Shown: positions 24,399 to 33,820, numbered from the stretch's first letter. The stretch is 64,000 nt of DNA from a bacterium (GCA_024742475.1 JANSYI010000019.1:62001-126000), one strand, 5' to 3'. A program made the numbers and translations. Notes: generated from the sequence alone by a model not told the origin.

Positions 24399-24445
24399 GG
24401 GCCCGCGGATGGTCAGCACGGCCGTCCATGCTATCCCCCCGACGA

Positions 24446-26278
24446 ATGCACACGAGCATGGCCGACTGCGTGCGCGACCTCGAGGCGCACGGGCACTTGG
24501 TACGGGTCCGTGAAGAGGTCGACCCCAACCTCGTCATGGCCTCGGTGCAGCGCCGCGTCTACGCTGCGGGCGGGCCTGCGGTGCTGTTCGAGCGGGTCAA
24601 GGGCAGCGCGTTTCCTGCCGTGAGCAACCTGTTCGGCACGCTCGAGCGCGGGCGCTTCATCTTTCGCCGCACCATGGGGCGCACCGCCGACGCCATCGCG
24701 CTCAAAGCCAACCCCGAAGCGGCGCTCAAGAAGCCCTGGCAGTACCTTTGGGCGCCCATGGTGGGCTTGCGCGCGCTCCCCAAGCGCGTGCGCAGCGGTC
24801 CTGTCCTCTCGGGGCAGACGACGCTCGCGGCCCTGCCGCAGATCAGGAGCTGGCCCGACGATGGCGGCCCGTTCATCACGCTGCCGCAGGTCTACAGCGA
24901 GCACCCCGAGCACCCCGGCCCGATGAAGAGCAACGTCGGCATGTATCGGGTGCAGATCGGAGGCAACGACTACGCGCCCGACGCAGAGGTCGGCATCCAC
25001 TACCAGATCCACCGCGGCATCGGGGTGCATCACGCCGCCGCGCTGGCCAAAGGCGAGCCGCTGCGCGTCAGCGTGTTCGTCGGGGGTCCGCCCGCGCACA
25101 CCTTTGCCGCCGTCATGCCACTTCCCGAGGGTCTCAGTGAGCTGGTGTTCGCGGGCATGCTCGCGGGGCGTCGCTTTCGCTACCTGCACCACGGCGGGCA
25201 CACGCTCAGCGCCGACGCCGACTTCTGCATCGTCGGCACCATCGACCCGGGCGCCACCAAGCCCGAGGGGCCCTTCGGTGATCACCTGGGCTACTACAGC
25301 CTCCAGCACGACTTCCCGGTCATGCGAGTCGAGGGGGTCTATCACCGCCCGGGCGCGATCTGGCCCTTCACGGTGGTCGGCAGGCCGCCGCAGGAAGACA
25401 CCACGTTCGGCGGCCTCATTCACGAACTCACCGAGCCGATGGTGCCCGTGTCGGTGCCGGGATTGCGGGCGATGCACGCGGTCGACAGCGCGGGCGTGCA
25501 CCCGCTGCTGCTCGCGCTGGGCAGCGAGCGCTACGTGCCCTATGGCCCCCGGCAGCCCCAAGAGTTGCTCACGATCGCCAACGCGGTGCTCGGCTTCGGT
25601 CAGGCGTCGCTGGCCAAGTATCTGCTCATCGCGGCCCACGAAGACGACCCAGCCTTGGGACTGCACGACGAGGCGGCGTTCTTCGAGCACGTGCTGCGCC
25701 GCATCGACCTCACCCGCGACCTGCACTTTCAGACCAAGACCACCATCGACACGCTCGACTACTCGGGCACCGGCTTCAACAGCGGCTCCAAGGTGGTCTT
25801 CGCCGCCGCAGGAGAACCGTTGCGGACGCTGGCCTCGTCGGTGCCCTCGGACTTCGCGCTGCCCGAGGGCTTCGGCCCGGCCAAGGTCGTGCGCCCCGGC
25901 ATCCTCGCCGTTCAAGGCCCGGCCTACACGCAGGTCCCGGGGGCCGCGGACGCGCTCGCCCGCGACTGGGCGGCCCGAGGCCAGCTCGCAGGCCCCGACA
26001 CGGGTTTCCCCATGGTGGTGCTCGTCGACGACGCCGACATGGTCGCCCGCAGCTTTCACAACTTCTTGTGGGTCACCTTCACCCGCTCCAACCCCTCGCA
26101 TGACCTCACCGGCGTGGGCGCGTTCACCGAGCACAAACACTGGGGCAGCCGCGGCTCGCTCGTCATCGACGCCCGGCTCAAGCCCCATCACGCGCCCCCG
26201 CTCATCGCAGACCCCGACGTCGAGCGTCAGGTCGACGCGCTCGCGGCCAAGGGCGGGTCTCTGCACGGCGTGTACTGA
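24446..26278 (+). CDS. UbiD-family prenyl-FMN decarboxylase, likely menaquinone branch (MqnL)
   Basis: About 610 residues, the long form of the family. Probably removes the ring carboxylate during menaquinone synthesis, using prenyl-FMN from the UbiX protein encoded at 17 kb. Typical segments are MADCVRDLEAHGHLVRV at the N terminus, NVGMYRVQIGGN and GIHYQIHRGIGVHH in the middle, and PEGPFGDHLGYYS, which holds part of the E-R-E-type active site. Start choice is uncertain: ATG 24446 and 24458 are both plausible. Pathway role follows from the nearby futalosine operon and not from sequence alone. Confidence 0.85.
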   Translation: MHTSMADCVRDLEAHGHLVRVREEVDPNLVMASVQRRVYAAGGPAVLFERVKGSAFPAVSNLFGTLERGRFIFRRTMGRTADAIALKANPEAALKKPWQYLWAPMVGLRALPKRVRSGPVLSGQTTLAALPQIRSWPDDGGPFITLPQVYSEHPEHPGPMKSNVGMYRVQIGGNDYAPDAEVGIHYQIHRGIGVHHAAALAKGEPLRVSVFVGGPPAHTFAAVMPLPEGLSELVFAGMLAGRRFRYLHHGGHTLSADADFCIVGTIDPGATKPEGPFGDHLGYYSLQHDFPVMRVEGVYHRPGAIWPFTVVGRPPQEDTTFGGLIHELTEPMVPVSVPGLRAMHAVDSAGVHPLLLALGSERYVPYGPRQPQELLTIANAVLGFGQASLAKYLLIAAHEDDPALGLHDEAAFFEHVLRRIDLTRDLHFQTKTTIDTLDYSGTGFNSGSKVVFAAAGEPLRTLASSVPSDFALPEGFGPAKVVRPGILAVQGPAYTQVPGAADALARDWAARGQLAGPDTGFPMVVLVDDADMVARSFHNFLWVTFTRSNPSHDLTGVGAFTEHKHWGSRGSLVIDARLKPHHAPPLIADPDVERQVDALAAKGGSLHGVY

Positions 26279-26298
26279 GGGGGGACGGTCCGGCCTGA

Positions 26299-26304
26299 TA
26301 CGCT
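26299..26304 (+). promoter_or_regulatory. TACGCT -10-like box for the TPR lipoprotein gene
   Basis: TACGCT is followed by 7 bases and GTG 26312; there is no ribosome binding site between. Confidence 0.45.
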
Positions 26305-26311
26305 GCGCGCC

Positions 26312-27751
26312 GTGACGCGATGGCTGCTCCCCGTCCTGTTCGTCTGCGCCTGTGACGGTTCGCCCGAGCCTGCTCCCGCGAAGGCCGTGGACGCCCGCCC
26401 CGCGGATCCCGAGCCCAACGCGCGCCCCGAGGCGGCCGCGGCTTCGGCAGAGGCGCCGATCGAGGCCGAGTGGATCGTCTGGTTTCGTCGCGAGGACGGC
26501 GGCGTCGAGTCGCGCTGGTACACCAAGACGGGCTCGGGCGTGACGAAGGCCGCTGCGCGCAAGGTGGTCGCGGTGGGGGACGGCAGCGCGTTCTGGCAGA
26601 TCCGCCGGGCGGACGCAAAGGTCGACGTGTTCGACTGCGCCTGCTTCGACGCACCCGAGGGCGACCCCATGTGCGCGAAGACGGGGGAGGTCGCGATGCT
26701 CGGGCTCGAGGCGGTGCCGATGGACGGGGGCGATCCGGTCGCGCTCGAGCAGGCATCCACCGAGACGATCTTCGGTGAGGTCGACGCGATGACGCTGTCG
26801 CTGCGCGGCGGTGTGGGGACTCAGTTGTTCGTCGAGACGACCGACGCCGGCTACTACTGCGGTGCCCATGGGTCCTACGGTGGCGTGACGAACGTGCGAG
26901 ACCCGTCGTCACCGGGCACGGCGAAGTGGCCGGCGCTGACGCTCCCCGGACCGATGCTGCGGCAGGCCGCCATGTCGCAGGACATGCTCGAGGAGTTCAA
27001 TGCCTGCATGGGCGGGCCCGACGTCGGCATGGCGTCGTTCCTCGACGAAGAGATGCGCGTCGTGTCGGTGCACCTCTCGCTCGACGCGGGCATGCTCGTG
27101 CTGCGCTGGAACACCGAGGCGGACGCGCCGTACGTCTGCGCGCCGGACTACGCGTTCCATGGGTTCGTCGACAGCGGCCTGTTGCCCTCGGCGAGCGCGC
27201 TCGAGTTGGCCCCGCCGCTTCCCGCGGGGCTTCAGGACGCGTTCTCGGACATCGGCTCGGCGAGCGCCGTCGGTTGGTCGCGCGTCGAGGCCGATCGTCG
27301 CGAAGCGGTCTCGGCGTGGTTCGCCGCGCTGCCTGAGACGCCGTGGCCCGCCGGGGAGTCGACCCAGACCCACGCATCCCCCACGCCCACCGACGCAAAG
27401 GCACGCGCGGGCCTGCTCGACCGCGGCCGCACGCTGACCCGCGAGAAGAAGTACGCCGAGGCTGTCGAGGTGCTCACCGAGGCGATCGGCGAGGACCCCA
27501 CCGCGGCGCGACCGTACGCGGCGCGGTGCTACGCGTACCTGCTCTCCGAGCAGCTGAAGAAGGCGCGCCCGGACTGCGAGCGCGCGCTGACGCTGCACCC
27601 GGGCGACCGCTTTACGGCGTCGGTGCAGTACAACCTGGGCCAGATCGCGGAGAAGGAGGGCAAGCCCGCGCAAGCCAAGGCCGCCTACGAGGCGTCGCTG
27701 AAGCTGCGGGAGAACGCCACGGTGCGCAAGGCGCTCGAGGCCCTGCAGTGA
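26312..27751 (+). CDS. Lipoprotein with C-terminal TPR repeats
   Basis: 479 residues from a GTG. Signal peptide with lipobox-like VCAC, an Ala/Pro/Glu linker, a central beta-rich region of about 300 residues with several Cys (VFDCACFD, GYYCGAHG, YVCAPDYA), and C-terminal tetratricopeptide repeats (EKKYAEAVEVLTEAIGEDPT, ARPDCERALTLHPGD, GKPAQAKAAYEASLKL). The central region is not recognised. The stop overlaps the GTG start of the YbaK gene by three bases (GTGA), so the pair is coupled. Confidence 0.65.
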   Translation: MTRWLLPVLFVCACDGSPEPAPAKAVDARPADPEPNARPEAAAASAEAPIEAEWIVWFRREDGGVESRWYTKTGSGVTKAAARKVVAVGDGSAFWQIRRADAKVDVFDCACFDAPEGDPMCAKTGEVAMLGLEAVPMDGGDPVALEQASTETIFGEVDAMTLSLRGGVGTQLFVETTDAGYYCGAHGSYGGVTNVRDPSSPGTAKWPALTLPGPMLRQAAMSQDMLEEFNACMGGPDVGMASFLDEEMRVVSVHLSLDAGMLVLRWNTEADAPYVCAPDYAFHGFVDSGLLPSASALELAPPLPAGLQDAFSDIGSASAVGWSRVEADRREAVSAWFAALPETPWPAGESTQTHASPTPTDAKARAGLLDRGRTLTREKKYAEAVEVLTEAIGEDPTAARPYAARCYAYLLSEQLKKARPDCERALTLHPGDRFTASVQYNLGQIAEKEGKPAQAKAAYEASLKLRENATVRKALEALQ

Positions 27752-28224
27752 ACCCCGTCCAGGCCGCGATCGTGGCCCACCTGCGGGCCAACGGCGTGGG
27801 CTACCGCCAGCTGCACCACGAGCCCACCCGGACGTCCGAGGACAGCGCGCGCGTGCGCGGCGAGCCGATGGCGATCGGCGGCAAGTCGCTGGTGCTCAAG
27901 GCCGCCGACCGCTTCGTGGTGCTCGTGCTCAGCGCTGCGCTGCGGGCCCAATCCAAGGGGCTGCGCAAGGCGCTGGGCGTCAAGCGGCTGCGCTTCGCCA
28001 CGCCCCAGGAGCTGCTCGAGCTGACCGGGTGCGTGCCGGGGTGCGTGCCGCCCTTCGGGCGACCGATTCTCGACCTGCCGCTGCTCGTCGACGCCTCGAT
28101 CCTTCGCAACGAGCGCATCGCGTTCAACGCGGGATCCCTGACCGACTCGGTGATCATGGCGCGGCCGGACTGGCAGCGCTGCGTCGAGATCGAGACGATC
28201 GTCGACGTCGCCGAGCAGTGCTAA
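27748..28224 (+). CDS. YbaK/EbsC-family aminoacyl-tRNA deacylase
   Basis: 158 residues, one YbaK domain. Such proteins hydrolyse mischarged tRNAs in trans. Core features are the lysine in GGKSLVLKAADRFVVLVLSA, needed in this family for 2'-OH-dependent deacylation, and CVPPFGRPILDLPLLVD followed by FNAGSLTDSVIM. The GTG start overlaps the preceding stop. The amino acid it edits (Cys-, Pro- or another mischarged tRNA) cannot be decided here. Confidence 0.85.
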   Translation: MNPVQAAIVAHLRANGVGYRQLHHEPTRTSEDSARVRGEPMAIGGKSLVLKAADRFVVLVLSAALRAQSKGLRKALGVKRLRFATPQELLELTGCVPGCVPPFGRPILDLPLLVDASILRNERIAFNAGSLTDSVIMARPDWQRCVEIETIVDVAEQC

Positions 28225-28227
28225 GTT
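28222..28227 (+). promoter_or_regulatory. TAAGTT -10-like box for glnD
   Basis: TAAGTT, which includes the YbaK stop codon TAA, is followed by 6 bases and ATG 28234. No Shine-Dalgarno sequence. Confidence 0.45.
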
Positions 28228-28233
28228 CGCGCC

Positions 28234-30765
28234 ATGGCTGCCGCACCCGCCTCGACGCTGGATGAGGCTCGAGACGCTCTGCGCACCGCGCTTCGAGCAG
28301 GGCAGGGCGGCACCGCGCTCGCGGTGCAGTTCGCCGACGTGGTCGACTCGGTGGTGTGCGAGCACGCCAAGGCAGCGTTCGAGCGCTCCGAGATCGAGCC
28401 CGCGCAGGTGTGTCTGGGCGCGGTCGGGGGACTGGGACGCCGCGAGCTCGCGCCGTACTCCGACCTCGACCTGGTGGTGCTCGCCCCCGACCTCGACGAC
28501 GCGGCGATCGAGGCGCTGGTGCGGGAGCTCGTGCACCCGCTGTGGGACGCGGGCATGCGGGCCAACGTTCGGGCGGACCACCCCTCGGCCTGGCTGGCCG
28601 ACGCGGCCTCCGACATCACCTCGTGCACGGGGCTGCTCGACCTGCGCCCGCTGCTGGGCAACGCCGAGCACGCCGAGTCGCTCCGGGCCCAGGCCTTCGA
28701 CGAGTTCCTCGGGCCGCGCCGCGCCGAGTTCCTCGACCGCCTCGACGTCGAGGCGCAGGAGCGTCACGAGCGATACGGCGGCACCGTGTACCTGGTCGAG
28801 CCCGACCTCAAGCACGGCCCGGGCGGCCTGCGCGACCTCGCGTCGCTCGAGTGGGCGCTGCGGGCCGCCCACCGCACCGCAGACCTGGGCCAGCTCGCCG
28901 CCGACGAGCATCTGCCCCCCAACATGGCCGCGCTGCTGCAAGAGGCCCGCGACGTGCTGCTCAAGCTCCGCATCGCGCTGCACCTCGCGGCCAAGCGCTC
29001 GCAGGAGCGGCTGGGGTTCTCGTATCAAGAGCTCCTGCCTCCGCTGATGGGCCGCGTGCCGCCGAAGTACGACGACGCCACGCTGGTCGAGGCCGTCGAG
29101 CGGACGATGCAGGAGTACTACCGGGCTGCGCGGGCGCTGCTGCGGTACGGCCAGCGGGTGCGAGATCGGTCCCGGCCCCGGCGCGACTTCGTGTCGATGA
29201 TCCGGCGCCTCGACGACCGGTTCTCGATCGCGCGCGGGCGGCTCGTCTACACCGCCGACGTTCCGCTCGCCGACGCGCCCGTGCAGTGTTTTGGGGCCCT
29301 CGCGCGGGCTCGCGACCGGCACGTGTCGCTGGCCGGGGAGACGTTCGACGCCATCGCCGAGGCGTTCGCCGTGCCCGCGGCGGTGGGCATCGCCGACGAC
29401 CGGGCGGCCCACGCCGCCTTCTTCGAGCTGCTGATCAACACCGACGACGTGGAGCACCCCTCGGCCGTCGAGCTCGCCTCCGAGCTGGGCCTGCTCGAGG
29501 CGGTCGTGCCGGAGTTCGGCGAGATCCGCGGCCGGATGCAGCACGACACGTACCACGTGTACACGGTCGATCAGCACACGCTCGCCGCCCTCGCCATGCT
29601 CAAGCGCATCGCCCGTGGCGACCACAACAAGGACTACCCGCTCGCCACGTCGCTGCACCTCGAGCTCGACGATCCTCGCGTGCTCTACCTCGCAACGCTC
29701 GTGCACGACACCGGCAAGGCCGACACCGGCCGCGACCAGTGCGAGAGTGGGCGCGAGGTGGCCTGGGAGACCGCCCGCCGTCTGGGCCTGTGCGACGCGG
29801 ATGTGGAGCGGTGCAGCATGCTGGTCGCCGAGCACCTGGCGATGCCGCTGCTCAGCCAAAAGCGCGACCTCTCCGACCCGGACCTGATCGCCGCGCTGGC
29901 CCGACGCGTGGGCAGCCCGCGGGGCCTCGCCGAGCTCTACCTGCTCTCGCTCGTCGACACGGCCTCGGTGCGCCCGGGCAACCTCACCAGCTGGAAGCTG
30001 GCGCTGCTCGATGAGCTGTACCTGCTCGCGCGGGCGCACATGCGTCGCGGCTTTACGCGCGTGCCGCAGCAGGAGGCCGCCCAGGACGAGCCGGTGGGCA
30101 TGCCGGCGCGCTACCGCAACCTCTTCGACGCCGACCTCCGCAACCATCACGGCGCGCTGGTGCAGCAGATGCTCGCGCAGGGCGAGGCGGTCGACCTCGA
30201 GCTCGACGTCGGCGCCGGCGGGCTGCGCCTGACGCTCGCGGGCCTCGATCGCCCGGGCCTGCTCGCCCAGACGTGCGCGGTGTTTCGGGAGCACGGCGTC
30301 GAGATCATGGCCGCCGACATCTTCTCCAGCGACGACGTGCCCTCGGTGGTGGTCGACGTGTTTCGCGTGCTGCCTCGCGGGGAGGCCGAGCGGGGCATCT
30401 CCCCCGAGACGGTCGAGCTCATGCGCACCCAGCTGCTGCAGCCGTGGGGGCAGGCCGAGCTGCAGCGACGCCCTCCCGAGCGGCCCTCCCGCGCGTGGTC
30501 TGCCCGGCCGCGCACGCCCACCACCGTCACGTTCGAGGACGCGTCCGAGTCGCGCACGATCATCGAGGTCGAGACCGAGGCCGAGGCCGATACGCTCGAG
30601 CGGATCACCTTGGCGATGGCCGCCGAAGGCATCGAGATCCTGCTCGCGCGGATCAACACCGAGGCGGAGCGCGCCGTGGACACCTTCTACGTCGAGCGAC
30701 TCGGCGAGGACGAGCAGCGCCGGCTGACCGACCGCCTCGCCGACTACCTGGACCCGGGCGGCTGA
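28234..30765 (+). CDS. glnD: PII uridylyltransferase/uridylyl-removing enzyme
   Basis: 843 residues. Senses glutamine and adds or removes UMP on PII. The nucleotidyltransferase motif GGLGRRELAPYSDLDL is near residue 65. The HD hydrolase domain contains LATLVHDTGKADTGRD, but a GDH of common GlnD sequences reads RDQ here. Two C-terminal ACT domains begin at GLDRPGLLAQTCAVF and at ESRTIIEVETEAEAD. No glnB or glnA is in the window. The HD change might weaken the de-uridylylating side; this is inference. Confidence 0.93.
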   Translation: MAAAPASTLDEARDALRTALRAGQGGTALAVQFADVVDSVVCEHAKAAFERSEIEPAQVCLGAVGGLGRRELAPYSDLDLVVLAPDLDDAAIEALVRELVHPLWDAGMRANVRADHPSAWLADAASDITSCTGLLDLRPLLGNAEHAESLRAQAFDEFLGPRRAEFLDRLDVEAQERHERYGGTVYLVEPDLKHGPGGLRDLASLEWALRAAHRTADLGQLAADEHLPPNMAALLQEARDVLLKLRIALHLAAKRSQERLGFSYQELLPPLMGRVPPKYDDATLVEAVERTMQEYYRAARALLRYGQRVRDRSRPRRDFVSMIRRLDDRFSIARGRLVYTADVPLADAPVQCFGALARARDRHVSLAGETFDAIAEAFAVPAAVGIADDRAAHAAFFELLINTDDVEHPSAVELASELGLLEAVVPEFGEIRGRMQHDTYHVYTVDQHTLAALAMLKRIARGDHNKDYPLATSLHLELDDPRVLYLATLVHDTGKADTGRDQCESGREVAWETARRLGLCDADVERCSMLVAEHLAMPLLSQKRDLSDPDLIAALARRVGSPRGLAELYLLSLVDTASVRPGNLTSWKLALLDELYLLARAHMRRGFTRVPQQEAAQDEPVGMPARYRNLFDADLRNHHGALVQQMLAQGEAVDLELDVGAGGLRLTLAGLDRPGLLAQTCAVFREHGVEIMAADIFSSDDVPSVVVDVFRVLPRGEAERGISPETVELMRTQLLQPWGQAELQRRPPERPSRAWSARPRTPTTVTFEDASESRTIIEVETEAEADTLERITLAMAAEGIEILLARINTEAERAVDTFYVERLGEDEQRRLTDRLADYLDPGG

Positions 30766-30805
30766 GCGCGGGAACTTTTTCCGCTCGCGCGCGTCTGAAC
30801 AGACG

Positions 30806-31759
30806 ATGGGTCGATGCGTGGGTGGGTTCGTCTTGGGTGCGCTCCTCATGACGCCGTGGTCCGCGGCCCGAGCCGACTGCGGGCCGCAGGGCGTCGACAT
30901 CCACGGGGGGCCAGGTGTCGCCCAAGGTGACGCTGTCGCCGTAGTGCCGCCCGACCCCACGCTGTACGCGTTTTGGCGGCGCAGCCTCGCCCCCGCCTTC
31001 GATGTGGTCTGTGAGCGTGACGGCGAGGCGCTCGCGTTCGTGCTGCACGAGCTTCCCACGGCCACGGGCTCGCGCGCCGGCCAGCTGTCGGTGACCACGG
31101 GCGATTGCACCGCGTTCGTCGTGCGCAACGCCGACCCTTCCGCGCGCTGGAGCTATCGACCCGACGGTGGCGCGGCCCACTTCACCGTGCGAGACGCGCC
31201 CGCGCCTAGCGAGCGCCCCGCGCCGATGGTCGCTTCGGCGAGGCGGGTCAACCAGGAGTTCGGCTGTGGGCCTTCGAGCCACCTCGCGCTCACCGCCTAC
31301 GCCCAGCCCGCGGCGATGCGGATCGAGGTGCAGCCGGGCGAGCATGCGGTCGTGGTGCCCACCTACCCGGGCCGCGCCGAGCAAGGCGGGCACCCGCTGT
31401 CGGAGTTTTGGGTGGGGCGGACGATGTGCATGGGCCCCAACCTGCCCGAGGCGGCGCTCGGAGGTGCGATGCAAGTCCGTCTCACTGCGCTGTACGCCGA
31501 CGGCTCTGAGGAGGTCGGCGCGTGGCAGACCGTGGCCCCCCCACCGGGCATCGAGGCCACTCGCCACGGCGTGGCTTGGGACGTCGGCGATCGCCCCCTG
31601 CCGCCGCTGCGCGACTCCGCGCTGTCCTCCGAGGCCGCCGTGCAGGCCGCCGACGCGGCACCGTGCCGGGGGGCGCCGGGCCTGGCCTGGCTGTGGCTTC
31701 TGCTCGCCGTCCCCGGAGCGTTCGCGACGGCCCGGGCTCTTCGTCGCGACGGCGCGTGA
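30806..31759 (+). CDS. Secreted protein with MYXO-CTERM-like tail
   Basis: 317 residues. Signal peptide to about residue 22 (ARADCGP), then a beta-rich body with paired cysteines (DVVCERD, TGDCTAF, FGCGPS, RTMCMGP). The tail is Cys, hydrophobic helix, then Arg (PCRGAPGLAWLWLLLAVPG ... RALRRDGA), the three-part form of MYXO-CTERM sorting signals. The next gene encodes a protein with a similar tail. The function of the body is not recognised. No clear promoter box is seen before this start. Confidence 0.6.
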   Translation: MGRCVGGFVLGALLMTPWSAARADCGPQGVDIHGGPGVAQGDAVAVVPPDPTLYAFWRRSLAPAFDVVCERDGEALAFVLHELPTATGSRAGQLSVTTGDCTAFVVRNADPSARWSYRPDGGAAHFTVRDAPAPSERPAPMVASARRVNQEFGCGPSSHLALTAYAQPAAMRIEVQPGEHAVVVPTYPGRAEQGGHPLSEFWVGRTMCMGPNLPEAALGGAMQVRLTALYADGSEEVGAWQTVAPPPGIEATRHGVAWDVGDRPLPPLRDSALSSEAAVQAADAAPCRGAPGLAWLWLLLAVPGAFATARALRRDGA

Positions 31760-31781
31760 TCGTTGTGCTGCCCGTTGGCAC

Positions 31782-31787
31782 TATCGT
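31782..31787 (+). promoter_or_regulatory. TATCGT -10-like box
   Basis: TATCGT is followed by 6 bases and ATG 31794. Confidence 0.45.
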
Positions 31788-31793
31788 GGGTGC

Positions 31794-32687
31794 ATGGCTT
31801 TGCACGACACTCTCCGGCTCGCTCGAACGGTGGGCTGGCTCGCCCCGCTTGCGGCGGCGGCAGCGGCTCTCGTGCCGTCCCCCTCATCGGCCTCCTCGCA
31901 GGTGTGCGAGGGCGGCACCCACTTGCTCCATCCCGCCGATGGAGGCTCGACCGAGCCGGGCACGCTGCTCGTCTTTGCGGACCGATCCTGCACGCGTCCC
32001 GACGGCGTCGAGCCGTCCGCGCCGATCGTCATGATCGCCGTCGAAGACCTGCACGTCGAGGTCGACGGCGAGACCGCCTCGCTCGTTCGCTTCGAAGAGG
32101 TCGAGCGCAGCTGGCTGTGGCGCATCGAGCCGCCGCCACCACCGGGCGCGCTCGTCAGGATCTTCGGCTGTGACCTCGCAGAGCGCGAGGGCACGGTGTG
32201 TTACGAGCCCTGGACGCCGTCGACCCAGGAGGGCCCGCTGCTCGAGTGGAGCTTCACCGTGCAGGGCGAGCCCAGTCCGGTCGCGCTCGTCGAGCCGGTC
32301 ATCGCGGGCCTGCGCGAGGGGGAGAGTACCGATCCCTATAGCGGCGAGAAGCGAGCATTGTGGACGTTCTCGCTGGAGCGGGGCGAGAGCGATCCGGGGA
32401 CGCCGATGTTCGTCGACGTCAACATGCAGCCCGGCGATGCGGTGGCTGCGTACCCCTTCTTGGGCGTCGGCGACACCGCGAAGACCGTCGTGCTCGGGGC
32501 ACCGCAGGGCGAAGACGTGTGCGTCGAGGCGCGGACGTTCGACCTGTACGGCAACGAGGGCCCCACGGCCACGGCCTGCGCCGACGCGGAGGGGCAGGGC
32601 TGCGGATGCACCACCGGCGGCGGCGCGGGCGGGCTGTGGGCGCTGCTCGCCGTGTTCTCGGGGCTCCGTCGTCGCCCTCGACCCTAG
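31794..32687 (+). CDS. Secreted protein with MYXO-CTERM-like tail
   Basis: 297 residues. Signal peptide ending near SSASSQ, a beta-rich body that contains two fibronectin-like halves (IVMIAVEDLHVEVDGETASL, TPMFVDVNMQPGDAVAAYP), and a C-terminal GCGCTTGGGAGGLWALLAVF followed by SGLRRRPRP. The CGC/Gly segment, hydrophobic helix and Arg cluster match MYXO-CTERM sorting signals, which are processed for surface display. It is probably a paralogue in design, not in sequence, of the upstream gene. Confidence 0.65.
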   Translation: MALHDTLRLARTVGWLAPLAAAAAALVPSPSSASSQVCEGGTHLLHPADGGSTEPGTLLVFADRSCTRPDGVEPSAPIVMIAVEDLHVEVDGETASLVRFEEVERSWLWRIEPPPPPGALVRIFGCDLAEREGTVCYEPWTPSTQEGPLLEWSFTVQGEPSPVALVEPVIAGLREGESTDPYSGEKRALWTFSLERGESDPGTPMFVDVNMQPGDAVAAYPFLGVGDTAKTVVLGAPQGEDVCVEARTFDLYGNEGPTATACADAEGQGCGCTTGGGAGGLWALLAVFSGLRRRPRP

Positions 32688-32725
32688 CGACGACACCCGG
32701 CCGCTCCGCCCGCGGAACGATCGGC

Positions 32726-32731
32726 TACCAT
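32726..32731 (+). promoter_or_regulatory. TACCAT -10-like box for the TPR lipoprotein gene at 32.7 kb
   Basis: TACCAT is followed by 7 bases and ATG 32739. Confidence 0.45.
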
Positions 32732-32738
32732 CGCCCCC

Positions 32739-33815
32739 ATGTGGCGCTTCGTCCTGCCGCTCGCGCTCCTGCTCCCGCTCGCGTGTGATGCGGGCCCGAC
32801 CACGCCCCCCGAGGAGCCCGGCGGCGCCGCGTCGCTGCAGCCCTCCGATCCCGTGGAGGCGGCGGCCAAGAAGATGGCCGAAGGAGACGCTCAGGGGGCG
32901 CTCGCGGTGCTCGAGGCGGCGCTCGCCGAGTCGCCCGACGACCACGAGCTTCGCTTTGCCCGAGGGGTCGCGTTGCGCAAGCTCGGCCGCGTGGACGAGG
33001 CGCTCGAAGCCTGGGACGCGACGCTCGCCGTGGAGCCGGACTTCTTCGCCGCCCTGTCGGCCAAGGGGGCGGTGTACGTCGAGCGCGAGGACTGGCCCGC
33101 GGCGATCGAGGCGCTGCAGGCCGCGGCGCAGGCCAAGGCGGACCACGCGGACACCCACTACAACCTGGCGCTCGCGATCCTGGGGCAGGGCGGCGCCGAG
33201 GCGGTCCCCCGCGCTCAGCAGGCGCTGCAGACCGCCCACGGGCTCGATGCGGAGGACGTGGACATCGCCCTGCTCCTCGCGGACATGTACATCAAGCAGT
33301 CGAGGCTGCAGCAGGCGAAGCCGGTGCTCGAGGCCGCGGCCGCGCAGGCGCCCGATGACGCGCGGGTGCACGCGGCGCTCGGGCGCCTGGCGCTCAAGTC
33401 GGGCGATGGAGCGGCGGCCCTCGCCGCGTTCGAGTCGGCCTTGCGCACCGCCCCCGAAGACGCGGGCTATCAGCTCGGCCACGCGCAGGCCCTGCTGCGC
33501 CTGGACCGGTCGCAGGAGGCCGAAGCCGAGCTCGCCGCGCTCGCCGAGCGTGCGCCCGAGTCGGCGGTGGTCTGGCTCGAGTGGGGCACGGCGCTGGCGA
33601 AGCAGGGCAAGTTCGAGCCGGCCATCGCGAAGATCGACGAGGCCGTCCGCCGCGGTCCTCATCTGGTCTCGGCGCAGGTCCGTCGCGTCGGGCTGCTCTC
33701 GGACCTGGGGCGCTGCAAGGACGCCAAGACGGCGATGAAGACGCTGCGGAGCACGACGAGCGCACCGCAGGCGCTCGCGGTGGCCGAAGGCGCGCTGAAG
33801 CGCTGCAGCCGTTAG
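32739..33815 (+). CDS. TPR-repeat lipoprotein
   Basis: 358 residues. Lipobox LPLAC, short Pro/Gly linker, then about eight consecutive tetratricopeptide repeats to the end (for example GDAQGALAVLEAALAESPDD, GRVDEALEAWDATLAVEPDF, GKFEPAIAKIDEAVRRGP). No enzyme domain. Likely a periplasmic or surface scaffold for protein assembly. It ends five bases before the convergent sodC stop. Confidence 0.8.
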   Translation: MWRFVLPLALLLPLACDAGPTTPPEEPGGAASLQPSDPVEAAAKKMAEGDAQGALAVLEAALAESPDDHELRFARGVALRKLGRVDEALEAWDATLAVEPDFFAALSAKGAVYVEREDWPAAIEALQAAAQAKADHADTHYNLALAILGQGGAEAVPRAQQALQTAHGLDAEDVDIALLLADMYIKQSRLQQAKPVLEAAAAQAPDDARVHAALGRLALKSGDGAAALAAFESALRTAPEDAGYQLGHAQALLRLDRSQEAEAELAALAERAPESAVVWLEWGTALAKQGKFEPAIAKIDEAVRRGPHLVSAQVRRVGLLSDLGRCKDAKTAMKTLRSTTSAPQALAVAEGALKRCSR

Positions 33816-33820
33816 GCGGA

